From Ohessyouella blattaphilus (GTDB lineage Bacteria > Bacillota > Clostridia > Lachnospirales > Lachnospiraceae), in assembly GCF_024721265.1 (NCBI RefSeq), contig NZ_JAMXOC010000024.1:1-46455 (forward strand): a stretch of DNA of 46,455 nt, in the 5' to 3' direction. Below the pieces are notes generated by a model. That model saw nothing but the letters and a program-made list of their open reading frames with translations, did no database searches and was not told where the DNA came from. The translations under genes and the position numbers were made by a program. Below are positions 33,835 to 43,189 of the stretch, piece by piece (position 1 is the first letter of the stretch; each line of letters begins with the position of its first letter).

Positions 33835-34779
33835 TTATAGGTGGAAAGTCGTTCCCGTTTTTCCTTGAATACCTTCTTTTGATTTTTCTAAAAGAGTTAT
33901 CAGGGCCGTACGACCGGCCTTTGAAGAGGCGAAATCTACAGCCGCTTCAACTTTAGGAAGCATGGAACCTGGGGCGAAGTGCCCTTCGCTGATGTACTGT
34001 TTTGCTTCTTCTATGGAAATGTCTCCTAACCATTTTTCTGATGGCGTGCCAAAGTTTAACGCTACTTTTTCCACGGCCGTTAGGATGATTAGGAAATCCG
34101 CATCTAATTCTTTGGCCATCATGCAACTGGCAAAGTCTTTGTCGATAACGGCGCTTGCGCCCTTTAAGTGATTGCCACTGCGGGTGACGGGAATACCGCC
34201 ACCACCGCAAGCAATTACCAATTCGCCTGCATCCACTAAGGTGCGAATGGTTTCGATTTCGACGATTTCCACGGGCTTTGGCGAAGCCACTACCCGGCGA
34301 TAACCTCTACCAGAGTCTTCCTTCATAATATAATTATATTTTTCCGACAAGGCTTTGGCTTGTTCTTGATCGACGAATTTGCCTATAGGTTTGGAGGGTG
34401 TTAAAAAGGCAGGATCGTTTTCGTCAACCCGAACTTGGGTGATCATGGTTGCCACCGGAATATCGTGGATACCGCGATTAAGAAGCTCTTCTCTTAAGGC
34501 GTTTTGCAGATCGTAGCCAACGTATGCTTGACTCATCGCCACACATACCGATAATGGCGTGTTAGGCTGACTACTATCTTCGTGAGTAAGAGCGATCATG
34601 GCATTATTGACCATCCCCACCTGAGGGCCGTTGCCATGAGCGACAACGACTTCACAGCCTTCTTCGATTAAATCGACGATAGCTCGGGCGGTGGTCTTTA
34701 CAGCTTTCATTTGTTCAGGTAGCGTATTACCAAGGGCATTGCCCCCGAGGGCAATGACAATTCTTTTTTTCTTTTTCAT
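33835..34779 (-). CDS. arcC: Carbamate kinase
   Basis: 314 residues of the carbamate kinase family: IVIALGGNALGN at the N-terminus, VVAHGNGPQVGMVNNAM, VIACGGGGIPV and AVIDKDFAS are landmarks. It converts carbamoyl phosphate plus ADP to ATP, ammonia and CO2, the energy-yielding last step expected for purine breakdown through YgeW. Last gene of a leftward run ygeX-ygeY-ygeW-arcC with short gaps. The E. coli counterpart in the same cluster is yqeA. Confidence 0.93.
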   Translation of the reverse strand: MKKKKRIVIALGGNALGNTLPEQMKAVKTTARAIVDLIEEGCEVVVAHGNGPQVGMVNNAMIALTHEDSSQPNTPLSVCVAMSQAYVGYDLQNALREELLNRGIHDIPVATMITQVRVDENDPAFLTPSKPIGKFVDQEQAKALSEKYNYIMKEDSGRGYRRVVASPKPVEIVEIETIRTLVDAGELVIACGGGGIPVTRSGNHLKGASAVIDKDFASCMMAKELDADFLIILTAVEKVALNFGTPSEKWLGDISIEEAKQYISEGHFAPGSMLPKVEAAVDFASSKAGRTALITLLEKSKEGIQGKTGTTFHL

Positions 34780-34794
34780 AAGGCTCCCCCTTTG

Positions 34795-35988
34795 TTAGTC
34801 AAAGATGCGAGGAGTTCCCTTTTCTTCCAACTTTTTAAGGACGTCAGCCGGATCGGCAAATTTCGCCAGGAAGATCATCGCAGCGATGATGTATGGTTTG
34901 TAGCTTGCTTCTTTATAAAGTGGGTCACGGTAACGATCGAAGACGCTGGCATCCACTTCACCTTCATCACAGCTTACGCCAGTGATGTCAGCAGGTAGAC
35001 AGTGCATATAGAGCGCTTTTCCTTCTTTCGTTAACTTCATAAGATCTTCTGTACAAGCCCAGTCTTTATGTTTCGCATTTTGTGCCAATAATTCTTTTTC
35101 TAGAGCAGCGATGCCTTCCGTGTCGCCTTCGCCGTAGAGTTCCGTCCGTTTTTCCATAGCAGCAAAAGGTGCCCAGCTTTTTGGATAGACAATATCAGCA
35201 TCTTTAAAGGCTTCGGCCATATCGTTGGTCTTAGTGAAAGAGCCGCCAGATTTCGCTGCGTTCTCTTTCGCCACAGCTTCCACGTCGCTAAAGATTTCGT
35301 AGCCTTCTGGGTGAGCTAGCGTAACGTCCATACCAAAGCGAGTCATAAGACCGACGATTCCCTGAGGAACGGATAGAGGCTTGCCGTAAGAAGGAGAGTA
35401 GGCCCAGGTCATGGCTAGTTTCTTTCCTTTTAGGTTTTCTACACCGCCGAATTCATGGATGATGTGAAGCATATCGGCCATCGCCTGGGTAGGATGGTCA
35501 ATATCACACTGAAGGTTAACAAGGGTTGGCTTTTGTTCGAGAATACCATTTTGTTTTCCTTCAGTAACAGAGTCTACCACTTCGTGCATATAAGCATTTC
35601 CCTTGCCGATATACATATCATCACGGATACCGATAACATCAGCCATAAAAGAGATCATATTGGCGGTTTCACGGACGGTTTCCCCGTGAGCGATTTGTGA
35701 TTTGCCTTCATCAAGATCTTGAACTTCAAGACCTAAAAGGTTACAAGCTGAAGCAAAGGAGAAGCGAGTTCTGGTAGAGTTATCACGGAAAAGTGAGATT
35801 CCCAGACCGCTTTCGAACACCTTAGTAGAGATGTTGTTTTCTCGCATATAGCGAAGAGCATCGGCGAGAGTGAAGACGGCTTCTAGTTCGTCATCAGATT
35901 TTTCCCAAGTGAGGAAGAAGTCACCATTGTACATGTCTTTAAAGTTTAAAGCGTTGAGTTTGTCGATATAAGTTTGTAATGTTTTCAT
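34795..35988 (-). CDS. ygeW: YgeW, carbamoyltransferase-family protein
   Basis: 397 residues from the ATG at 35988, which has a GGAG site and matches the length of E. coli YgeW. STRTRFSF is the carbamoyl-phosphate motif and MHCLPAD the second conserved site of the aspartate/ornithine carbamoyltransferase superfamily. It is thought to act in the phosphorolysis direction to release carbamoyl phosphate, which ArcC (next gene, 15-base gap) uses to make ATP; that direction is inferred. Its natural carbamoylated substrate is not settled by sequence. Confidence 0.92.
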   Translation of the reverse strand: MKTLQTYIDKLNALNFKDMYNGDFFLTWEKSDDELEAVFTLADALRYMRENNISTKVFESGLGISLFRDNSTRTRFSFASACNLLGLEVQDLDEGKSQIAHGETVRETANMISFMADVIGIRDDMYIGKGNAYMHEVVDSVTEGKQNGILEQKPTLVNLQCDIDHPTQAMADMLHIIHEFGGVENLKGKKLAMTWAYSPSYGKPLSVPQGIVGLMTRFGMDVTLAHPEGYEIFSDVEAVAKENAAKSGGSFTKTNDMAEAFKDADIVYPKSWAPFAAMEKRTELYGEGDTEGIAALEKELLAQNAKHKDWACTEDLMKLTKEGKALYMHCLPADITGVSCDEGEVDASVFDRYRDPLYKEASYKPYIIAAMIFLAKFADPADVLKKLEEKGTPRIFD

Positions 35989-36007
35989 AGTATAATCTCC
36001 TTTATGC

Positions 36008-37324
36008 TTATTTATTGAAATAGTTATAAGGTAGGGCTGCGTAGACAGCTGCACAAGTTACAAGGTCCTTTTTCCAAGTGATTTCGTTAGGGGCGTGCGC
36101 CTGAGCTTCTGCTCCTGGTCCAAAACCGATGCATGGAATATTATTACGTCCCATAATGGTGACACCGTTGGTTGAGAAGGTCCATTTGTCTGTTAGTGGT
36201 CTTGCTTCTCTTTCTTTGGTAACAGCCTCGGCGCCAATTCTCTTATCGCCGTAAAGCGAGGTGTGAGCAGCTATTAAGGACTGGGTTACTGGATGATCTT
36301 CGGGAATCGCCCAGGTTGGGAAGTAACATTCGATTTCGTAGACACAGCCAGTATAAGAAGGACGATCGTAATGGTACATGGATACTTTTACGTCATCGCC
36401 GTATTTTTTTACATTTGGTAATTCACGAATCTCATCGAGACAGCTTTCCCAAGTTTCACCAAAGGTCATTCTTCTATCTAAAGAGACGGAACAGGAGTCG
36501 GCAACAGCACAGCGGCTAGGAGAAGTGTAGAAGATCTCCGAAGCGGTAATGGTACCTTTTCCAAGGAATCTAGCTTCTTCGTAACCCTTATTGTATTTAG
36601 GATTAAGCATTTTAACGAGTCCTTTGATTTCCTTATCATCGGCATCGTCGTTTTCGTTTAGAGAGCGTACGTCTTGGAGAATGTCTGCCATTTTATAGAT
36701 GGCATTATCACCACGCTCTGGTGCGGAACCATGACAAGAGATACCTTGTACATCCACCCGGATTTCCATTCGTCCACGATGTCCTCTATAAATACCACCG
36801 TCTGTAGGTTCGGTAGAAACTACGAATTCAGGGCGAATCTTGTCTTCGCGGATGATATACTGCCAACATAAGCCGTCGCAATCTTCTTCTTGAACGGTAC
36901 CAACAACCATGATTTTGCAGCCTTCCGGAATTAAATCTAAATCCTTCATGATTCTTGCTCCGTAAACAGCAGAGACGATTCCGCCACATTGATCAGAAAC
37001 GCCACGACCGCCGATTTCTGTTTCGTTTTCATAACCTTTATAAGGATCAAAATCCCAGTTAGCCAAGTTACCGATACCTACCGTATCAATGTGGGCATCG
37101 TAAGCGATTATCTTATCGCCATCACCCATGTAGCCGATAACGTTACCTTGAGGATCAATAGTAACTTCGTCAAAGTTCAGTTTTTTCATTTCGGCAGCGA
37201 TAGTATCGATATGTGCTTTTTCATCACAGCTTTCACCTGGATCTTTTACGATGTCTCGCAGGAAAGCGATCATTGCCTTTTCGTGACTCTGGGCAGCTTC
37301 TTTAATTTTGTTGTAATCTAACAT
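36008..37324 (-). CDS. ygeY: YgeY, M20-family selenium-metabolism-linked hydrolase
   Basis: 438-residue M20 metallopeptidase-like amidohydrolase. Metal-site features: AYDAHIDTV, the EED of VQEEDCDG and STEPTDGG. Members of the YgeY group occur with selenium-dependent Mo hydroxylases and are expected to hydrolyse an N-carbamoyl or amide intermediate rather than peptides. It lies between ygeX (15-base gap) and ygeW (19-base gap). Confidence 0.9.
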   Translation of the reverse strand: MLDYNKIKEAAQSHEKAMIAFLRDIVKDPGESCDEKAHIDTIAAEMKKLNFDEVTIDPQGNVIGYMGDGDKIIAYDAHIDTVGIGNLANWDFDPYKGYENETEIGGRGVSDQCGGIVSAVYGARIMKDLDLIPEGCKIMVVGTVQEEDCDGLCWQYIIREDKIRPEFVVSTEPTDGGIYRGHRGRMEIRVDVQGISCHGSAPERGDNAIYKMADILQDVRSLNENDDADDKEIKGLVKMLNPKYNKGYEEARFLGKGTITASEIFYTSPSRCAVADSCSVSLDRRMTFGETWESCLDEIRELPNVKKYGDDVKVSMYHYDRPSYTGCVYEIECYFPTWAIPEDHPVTQSLIAAHTSLYGDKRIGAEAVTKEREARPLTDKWTFSTNGVTIMGRNNIPCIGFGPGAEAQAHAPNEITWKKDLVTCAAVYAALPYNYFNK

Positions 37325-37339
37325 TTCATTTCCCTCCTC

Positions 37340-38566
37340 TTATTGAATGTCTGCAAATGGTTGCTTGTCGGTGCCACATAAACCTTCCCACACAATTTCG
37401 TGGTAACGCTCTGGGTCGGTATCTCCTTCGGAAGAAACCAACAGGACTTGCGATGCGGCATCTAGTTTTAAAGTATCTTTTAGTTCTTGGTGTTCTGGTC
37501 TCGTCATAATGGCATGTAGAAGTCCTAGGGTTACAGATCCTGATTCACCAGAGATTACTTGCTCGTCGCCTCTTAAAGGAGCACCGTAGATCCGTGAGCC
37601 GTTAGCACTAACCCAGTCAGGGCAAGAGACGAAGGCGTCAGCGTGGTTCCTTAATATATCCCAAGAGACGGTGTTGGCTTCCCCACAGGCAAGTCCTGCC
37701 ATAATGGTAAGCATATCGCCGGTTACATCGATGGTAGAGCCATCTGCTTTTACCGCTGATTGATAGAGGCAATCGGCGGCGCCAGCTTCTACGACTACCA
37801 TAACCGGGGGATTTTCCTTAAAGCGATTAGCGAAGTAGCCGATTACGGCACCTGCTAGCGAACCTACACCGGCCTGAATAAAAATATGGGTCGGTCTGGC
37901 ACCATCGCTTGTAAGCTGTTCATCTGCTTCGAGAGCCAAGGTTCCGTAACCTTGCATAATCCAAGTAGGAATTTCTTCGTATCCCTCCCAAGCAGTGTCT
38001 TGCACCATTACGCCGTAGTCGGAAGCGGCAGCTTCTTCGGCAGCCATCCGCACACAGTCGTCATAGTTCAAATCTTCAATAGTTACGGTGGCATTTTCTT
38101 TAGCAATATTCTCTAAGCGGGTTTTGGTAGTTCCTTTTGGCATTCTTACTACACACTTCTGGCCTAGCTTATTAGCTGCCCAGGCGACGCCGCGTCCGTG
38201 GTTGCCATCCGTGGCGGTAAAGAATGTAGCTTGCCCAAAGTCTTCTCGGAGCTTATCAGAAGTTAGTACATGATAGGGTACTTCGCTGATATCCTTACCG
38301 AGATGATCGGCAATATAACGGGCTATGGCGTAAGAACCGCCGAGTACTTTAAAAGCGTTTAGGCCAAAACGGAAGGATTCATCCTTTACATAGAGTCTAT
38401 CAAGGCCTAAGTATTTGGCTAAGTTCGTTAAGGGTGTTAACGGGGTAACCGTGTACTGGGGAAAGCTTTTGTGAAACTGAATCGCTTTTTCCATTTCCCC
38501 GGTGGACATATGAGCGACTTGTAGGTCCTCGCTTGCCGGCATATTGTTACTGGTCCATTTGATCAT
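37340..38566 (-). CDS. ygeX: 2,3-diaminopropionate ammonia-lyase
   Basis: PLP-dependent lyase, 408 residues from the ATG at 38566 (AAAGGAGG upstream). NAFKVLGG holds the Lys that binds PLP, and TDGNHGRGVAW is the phosphate-loop region. It converts 2,3-diaminopropionate to pyruvate and two ammonia, via aminoacrylate, which ties it to the ridA gene at the other end. The further upstream frame lacks a ribosome site. First gene of the leftward operon, divergent from ssnA. Confidence 0.92.
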   Translation of the reverse strand: MIKWTSNNMPASEDLQVAHMSTGEMEKAIQFHKSFPQYTVTPLTPLTNLAKYLGLDRLYVKDESFRFGLNAFKVLGGSYAIARYIADHLGKDISEVPYHVLTSDKLREDFGQATFFTATDGNHGRGVAWAANKLGQKCVVRMPKGTTKTRLENIAKENATVTIEDLNYDDCVRMAAEEAAASDYGVMVQDTAWEGYEEIPTWIMQGYGTLALEADEQLTSDGARPTHIFIQAGVGSLAGAVIGYFANRFKENPPVMVVVEAGAADCLYQSAVKADGSTIDVTGDMLTIMAGLACGEANTVSWDILRNHADAFVSCPDWVSANGSRIYGAPLRGDEQVISGESGSVTLGLLHAIMTRPEHQELKDTLKLDAASQVLLVSSEGDTDPERYHEIVWEGLCGTDKQPFADIQ

Positions 38567-38608
38567 CGTATCTTTTCCTCCTTTAGTTTTTACGATCCTC
38601 TTAAGCTC

Positions 38609-38636
38609 ATCATAGCAGAAAGAAATCAAAAATCAA
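38609..38636 (-). promoter_or_regulatory. Candidate promoter of ygeX-ygeY-ygeW-arcC
   Basis: On the minus strand TTGATT (38636-38631), 16-base spacer, TATGAT (38614-38609), about 40 bases before the ygeX ATG. Confidence 0.5.
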
Positions 38637-38654
38637 TAGAAAAATACAAAAAAA

Positions 38655-38680
38655 TTTAGGAAAGCTAAAAAAAATTTAGG
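38655..38680. promoter_or_regulatory. TTTAGG palindrome and extra half-site, candidate shared operator
   Basis: TTTAGG-AAA-GCTAAA (38655-38669) and a further TTTAGG (38675-38680), 20 bases from the first half-site. Same layout as 2585-2603 between the YheO-like regulator and hyuA. It lies between the two divergent promoters, so one protein could act on both. Confidence 0.45.
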
Positions 38681-38727
38681 GAGAGGTATAAAATTTTATC
38701 AATATGAGAAAAAATTATTAAAATCCA

Positions 38728-38756
38728 TTGAAACATGAGCGAAATGATGATAAAAT
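38728..38756 (+). promoter_or_regulatory. Promoter of ssnA-ygfK-xdh operon
   Basis: TTGAAA (38728-38733), 17-base spacer, TAAAAT (38751-38756). The leader is about 75 bases and contains an AT-rich inverted repeat GTATATTT/AAATATAC at 38771-38791. Confidence 0.55.
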
Positions 38757-38838
38757 AAGAATAATCATATGTATATTTGTTAAAAATATACGAATAAAGT
38801 AGGGCGAACGAAAACAAAAGTAGAAGAGGAGGCTAGCT

Positions 38839-40170
38839 ATGTTAATAGTTGGAAACGGTAAATTATTTACCAGAGATAAGGAATTTCCCTATGAAAAGGA
38901 CGGAGCAGTAGTAATTAGCGGAACGGAAATATTAGCTCTTGGAAAGACTGGGGATATGAAGAGCAAATATCCAGAGGCGGATTTTATCGATGCTAAGGGT
39001 GGTGTGATTATGCCGGCATTTATCAATACCCATGAACATATTTACAGTGCATTTGCTAGAGGGCTTAGTATTAAGGGACATAATCCGAAAGGATTTCTCG
39101 ATATTCTCGACGGACAGTGGTGGACAATCGACCGCCATTTAAGTCTTAATCAGACTAAGTACAGCGCAGTTGATACCATGATTGGTTGTATTAAAAGCGG
39201 AGTAACCACGATTTTTGATCACCATGCCAGCTATGGCGCGATTACCGATAGCCTTTTTAAGATCGCCGAAGCTTCTAAAGAACTAGGAATGCGGTCGTGT
39301 CTATGCTATGAGGTGTCCGACAGGGATGGCAAGGATAAGGCGAAAGAAGCAGTTATGGAGAATGAGAACTTCATTAAATACGCTTTAGCCGACGATTCGG
39401 ATATGCTCGCCGGGATGATGGGAATGCATGCTCAGTTTACGATTTCTGATGAGACTATGGAGCTAGCGGCAGCTCATAAGCCAGCAGAAGTAGGGTATCA
39501 CATTCACGTGGCAGAAGGCATTGAGGACTTACACGACTGTCTTCGTAAGTACGGAAAGCGAATTGTGGATCGCTTAATGGACTTTAATATCTTAGGAGAC
39601 AAGTCTTTACTGGCTCACTGTATCTATATTAATGGTCACGAGATGGAGTTGATTAAGGATACTAAGACGATGGTGGTTCATAATCCTGAGTCAAATATGG
39701 GAAATGCTTGTGGCTGCCCACCGACGATGGAATTAGTGAAGCGAGGAATCTTAACAGGTCTGGGTACCGATGGTTATACTCATGACATGATTGAGTCTTA
39801 TAAGGTGGCTAATGTGCTGCATAAGCATCATCTCTGCGATCCGAACGCGGCCTGGGGAGAAGTGCCCACTATGCTTTTTGAAAACAACGCCAAGATTGCC
39901 GGTCGCTATTTTAAAAAGCCTTTAGGCGTACTAAAGCCAGGAGCGGCAGCAGATGTCATCGTCGTGGACTACGACCCACCGACGCAGATGGATGAAAATA
40001 ACATCAATAGTCATATTCTCTTCGGAATGATGGGCCATGATGTGGTGACGACGATTGGTAATGGTAAGATACTGATGAAAGACCGGGAGATTACGGTAAT
40101 AGACGCTGAACAGGCGATGGCGAAGTGCCGAGAAGAATCGGCGAAACTATGGAAAAGCATTAATGGCTAA
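38839..40170 (+). CDS. ssnA: SsnA, selenium-metabolism-linked aminohydrolase
   Basis: 443-residue amidohydrolase. NTHEHIYSAFARG (HxH), YHIHVAEG, LLAHCIY and GTDGYTHDM give the metal and catalytic residues. SsnA co-occurs with YgfK and the selenium-dependent xanthine dehydrogenase and is expected to deaminate or hydrolyse a purine-derived ring compound; the exact substrate is unsettled. AGAGGAGG precedes the ATG. Followed by ygfK after 15 bases. Confidence 0.92.
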   Translation: MLIVGNGKLFTRDKEFPYEKDGAVVISGTEILALGKTGDMKSKYPEADFIDAKGGVIMPAFINTHEHIYSAFARGLSIKGHNPKGFLDILDGQWWTIDRHLSLNQTKYSAVDTMIGCIKSGVTTIFDHHASYGAITDSLFKIAEASKELGMRSCLCYEVSDRDGKDKAKEAVMENENFIKYALADDSDMLAGMMGMHAQFTISDETMELAAAHKPAEVGYHIHVAEGIEDLHDCLRKYGKRIVDRLMDFNILGDKSLLAHCIYINGHEMELIKDTKTMVVHNPESNMGNACGCPPTMELVKRGILTGLGTDGYTHDMIESYKVANVLHKHHLCDPNAAWGEVPTMLFENNAKIAGRYFKKPLGVLKPGAAADVIVVDYDPPTQMDENNINSHILFGMMGHDVVTTIGNGKILMKDREITVIDAEQAMAKCREESAKLWKSING

Positions 40171-40185
40171 GAGGAGGAAGGATTG

Positions 40186-43176
40186 ATGAGTGATATAATG
40201 AGTTGTATGCCCTTTGAGCAATTGCTTAACTGGGTACGAAAAGAGCATAAAGAAAAACAGACGGTTTTTGGTTTGCATAAGGCTTACGTGGCTTCTAAGG
40301 ACCAAGAGATGCACATTTTTGGTCGCCCCCTAGAAACCCCAATCGGACCAGCAGCCGGACCAAATAGTCAGTTAGCACAGAATATTGTAGCTTCTTATTA
40401 TGCAGGCAGCCGTTTCTTTGAACTGAAAACGGTGCAGATTATGGACGGCGCTGAGTTAGCCGCTTGCGTCAACAAACCGTGTATCAAAGCGGATGATGAA
40501 GGGTATAACTGTGAGTGGTCAACGGAACTATACGTGCCACAGGCGCAAGATGAGTATATTAAAGCCTGGTTCCTCCTTAAGTTTATGGCTAAGGAGTACG
40601 GTCTTGGGGAGATGGATGGCTTTCAGTTTAACATCAGCGTAGGATATGATTTGGCCGGGGTCAAATCAGAGAAGATCAATACCTTTATCGACAATATGAA
40701 GGATGGCAAGAACACGGACGTCTTTAAGGAATGTCAAAGTGTACTCTTAAAGTACGCAGATGAGTTTGCGAATTTTACCGCCCAGGATGCCCAGAGTGTA
40801 CCAGGTGAAATTTGTAATTCGGCGACTATTTCTACCCTGCACGGATGCCCGCCAGAGGAGATAGAAAGCATTGCATGCTATCTATTGGAAGAGAAAGGAT
40901 TACATACCTTTGTAAAATGTAACCCGACCTTACTGGGCTATGATTTCGCCAGAGCTCGTCTGAATGAACTAGGATATGATTATATCGCCTTTGGTCCTTT
41001 CCACTTTGAAGACGACCTTCAGTATGAGGATGCGGTACCGATGTTTAAGCGGTTGATGAAGTTATCTGGAGAGTTAGGACTTGAATTCGGCGTTAAGATT
41101 ACCAATACCTTCCCAGTAGATGTAAAAGCAGGCGAGTTGCCTTCAGAAGAGATGTATATGTCAGGGAAATCCCTCTTTCCGTTATCGATTTCCTTAGCTG
41201 CTAAGCTGTCTGAGGAGTTTGACGGTGGCTTACGTATCTCTTATGCTGGCGGAGCCGATGCCTTTAATATTAAAGAGATTGTAAGCTGTGGTGTCTGGCC
41301 AGTTACGGTAGCAACCACGATTCTTAAGCCAGGCGGCTATCAGCGATTAACCCAAATGGCGAATCTAGTGGCGCCTTTAGGAATAAAAGAATTTAACGGT
41401 ATTGATGTAAAAGCGCTGCGGGCACTAGCGGAAGCAGCTAGAAGCGATAAGCACTATATGAAGTCGGCGAAGCTTCCGGGAACGCGTAAGTCGAAAGAGA
41501 ACGTACCTTTAATTGATTGTTACATGGCTCCTTGTGAGGAAGGGTGTCCTATTAATCAGGAAGTGGCAACTTATATGAAGCTGTCCGGTGAAGGACGCTA
41601 CGAGGAGGCACTACGAGTCATTTTAAATCGCAATGCACTACCCTTTATCACCGGTACTATTTGTAATCATAATTGTCAAAGCCGGTGTACCCGGAATTTC
41701 TATGAAACGCCGGTACAGATTCGCGATACGAAGCTACTTTGCGCTGAGAACGCCTTTGCTAAAGTGAAGGGTGAGGTGAAAGCCATCACCCAGACGAAAG
41801 ACAAAGTAGCGATTGTAGGTGGTGGTCCTGCCGGAATGGCAGCTGCCTATTATCTAGCCCGGTCTGGTGCAGAAGTGGTATTATATGAAAAGAAGGAGCG
41901 CCTAGGTGGTGTGGTTAGTCAGGTGATTCCTAATTTTAGAATTGATGATAAAGTGATTGCTAAAGACGCCGAGCTACTAACACAGCTAGGAGTTACCTTA
42001 CATTTAGGAACAGTAGCGCCGAAAGTCGCCGAGCTAGAAAAAGACTTTGACCGAGTCATTCTTGCAGTCGGCGCCTATAAGCGGGGAAGTCTTCCTTTAG
42101 AGGGTTGTGAAACGAAAAACGCTCTGGATTTCCTAGAGGCGTATAATCAAAATGACGGTAAGGTGAGTCTTGGACGAAACGTGGTGGTAATCGGTGGCGG
42201 GAATACCGCGATGGATACTGCCCGAGCAGCGAAGCGCTGCCCAGGTGTAGAGAATGTCTACCTAGTGTATCGACGGACGAAACGGTACATGCCAGCGGAT
42301 GAGCATGAACTAGTACTTGCTAGAGAAGAAGGCGTAGAATTCAAGGAGCTTCTGGCTCCAGTTAAGCTAGAAGGCGGAGAACTTCTCTGTAAGGTTATGG
42401 AATTAGGCGATATCGATAGCTCTGGTCGTCCTTGCTGCGTAGAAGGTGAGGGCACGGAAGCGGTTCAGGCGGATACAGTTATTGTCGCCGTCGGTGAGAA
42501 GGTGCCAACAGACTTCTATAAAGAGAATGGACTAGAAGTCGATGAAAGAGGCTATGCTAGAACAGGCGATAACTACGAAAGTAGCAGAAAGGGAGTATAC
42601 GTTATCGGTGATGGTCGCCGGGGTCCAGCTCTAGTGGTCAGCGGCATGGCGGATGCTCTAAAGGTGGCCGAAGATATCGTCGGTGCTGACGTCTGTCTGG
42701 ATATGAGCGAAACGGCGGATGAGCAAGTGACCTATGAGAAGCAAGGAGTCCTAAAAGAAGTGGTGAAAGATCAGGATGGCAAACGCTGCTTAAGCTGTCA
42801 GGCTATCTGTGAGAACTGCGTTCAGGTCTGCCCTAACCGGGCGAATCTGGCAATCCAGGTTCCGGGAATGGAGAAAACTCAGGTGATTCACGTGGATTAT
42901 ATGTGTAACGAATGTGGAAACTGTGCCAGCTTTTGTCCTTATGCAAGCTCTCCTTATCTGGATAAGTTTACTTTATTTGCCAACCTAGAGCACATGAAAG
43001 ACAGTAAAAATCAAGGGTTTGTGGTCCTTGACCGGGAGCTTAAGCAGGCGAGGGTACGACTTCTGGGCAAAGAATTCACTTGGCAAAAGGGAGAAGCATC
43101 CGCTGTACCAGAGGCCATTGCGAACTTAATGGAAGCAGTGATTGATGACTATGCCTATGTATTAGACTTTAAATAA
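40186..43176 (+). CDS. ygfK: YgfK, iron-sulfur flavoprotein of selenium-dependent purine metabolism
   Basis: 996 residues. Residues 1 to about 430 form a dihydroorotate/dihydropyrimidine-dehydrogenase-like barrel. A GltD-like module follows: CEEGCPINQ and CNHNCQSRC cysteine clusters, FAD loop VAIVGGGPAGMAAAYYLA, second nucleotide loop VVVIGGGNTAMDTARA. The C-terminal part has ferredoxin-type clusters (CLSCQAICENCVQVCP and CNECGNCASFCP). It is often annotated as putative selenate reductase subunit, but in this context electron transfer to or from the adjacent xanthine dehydrogenase, or reduction of a purine ring, is more likely. The ATG at 40186 has GAGGAGG with 8-base spacing. Confidence 0.92.
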   Translation: MSDIMSCMPFEQLLNWVRKEHKEKQTVFGLHKAYVASKDQEMHIFGRPLETPIGPAAGPNSQLAQNIVASYYAGSRFFELKTVQIMDGAELAACVNKPCIKADDEGYNCEWSTELYVPQAQDEYIKAWFLLKFMAKEYGLGEMDGFQFNISVGYDLAGVKSEKINTFIDNMKDGKNTDVFKECQSVLLKYADEFANFTAQDAQSVPGEICNSATISTLHGCPPEEIESIACYLLEEKGLHTFVKCNPTLLGYDFARARLNELGYDYIAFGPFHFEDDLQYEDAVPMFKRLMKLSGELGLEFGVKITNTFPVDVKAGELPSEEMYMSGKSLFPLSISLAAKLSEEFDGGLRISYAGGADAFNIKEIVSCGVWPVTVATTILKPGGYQRLTQMANLVAPLGIKEFNGIDVKALRALAEAARSDKHYMKSAKLPGTRKSKENVPLIDCYMAPCEEGCPINQEVATYMKLSGEGRYEEALRVILNRNALPFITGTICNHNCQSRCTRNFYETPVQIRDTKLLCAENAFAKVKGEVKAITQTKDKVAIVGGGPAGMAAAYYLARSGAEVVLYEKKERLGGVVSQVIPNFRIDDKVIAKDAELLTQLGVTLHLGTVAPKVAELEKDFDRVILAVGAYKRGSLPLEGCETKNALDFLEAYNQNDGKVSLGRNVVVIGGGNTAMDTARAAKRCPGVENVYLVYRRTKRYMPADEHELVLAREEGVEFKELLAPVKLEGGELLCKVMELGDIDSSGRPCCVEGEGTEAVQADTVIVAVGEKVPTDFYKENGLEVDERGYARTGDNYESSRKGVYVIGDGRRGPALVVSGMADALKVAEDIVGADVCLDMSETADEQVTYEKQGVLKEVVKDQDGKRCLSCQAICENCVQVCPNRANLAIQVPGMEKTQVIHVDYMCNECGNCASFCPYASSPYLDKFTLFANLEHMKDSKNQGFVVLDRELKQARVRLLGKEFTWQKGEASAVPEAIANLMEAVIDDYAYVLDFK

Positions 43177-43189
43177 GATGGAGGCGCCT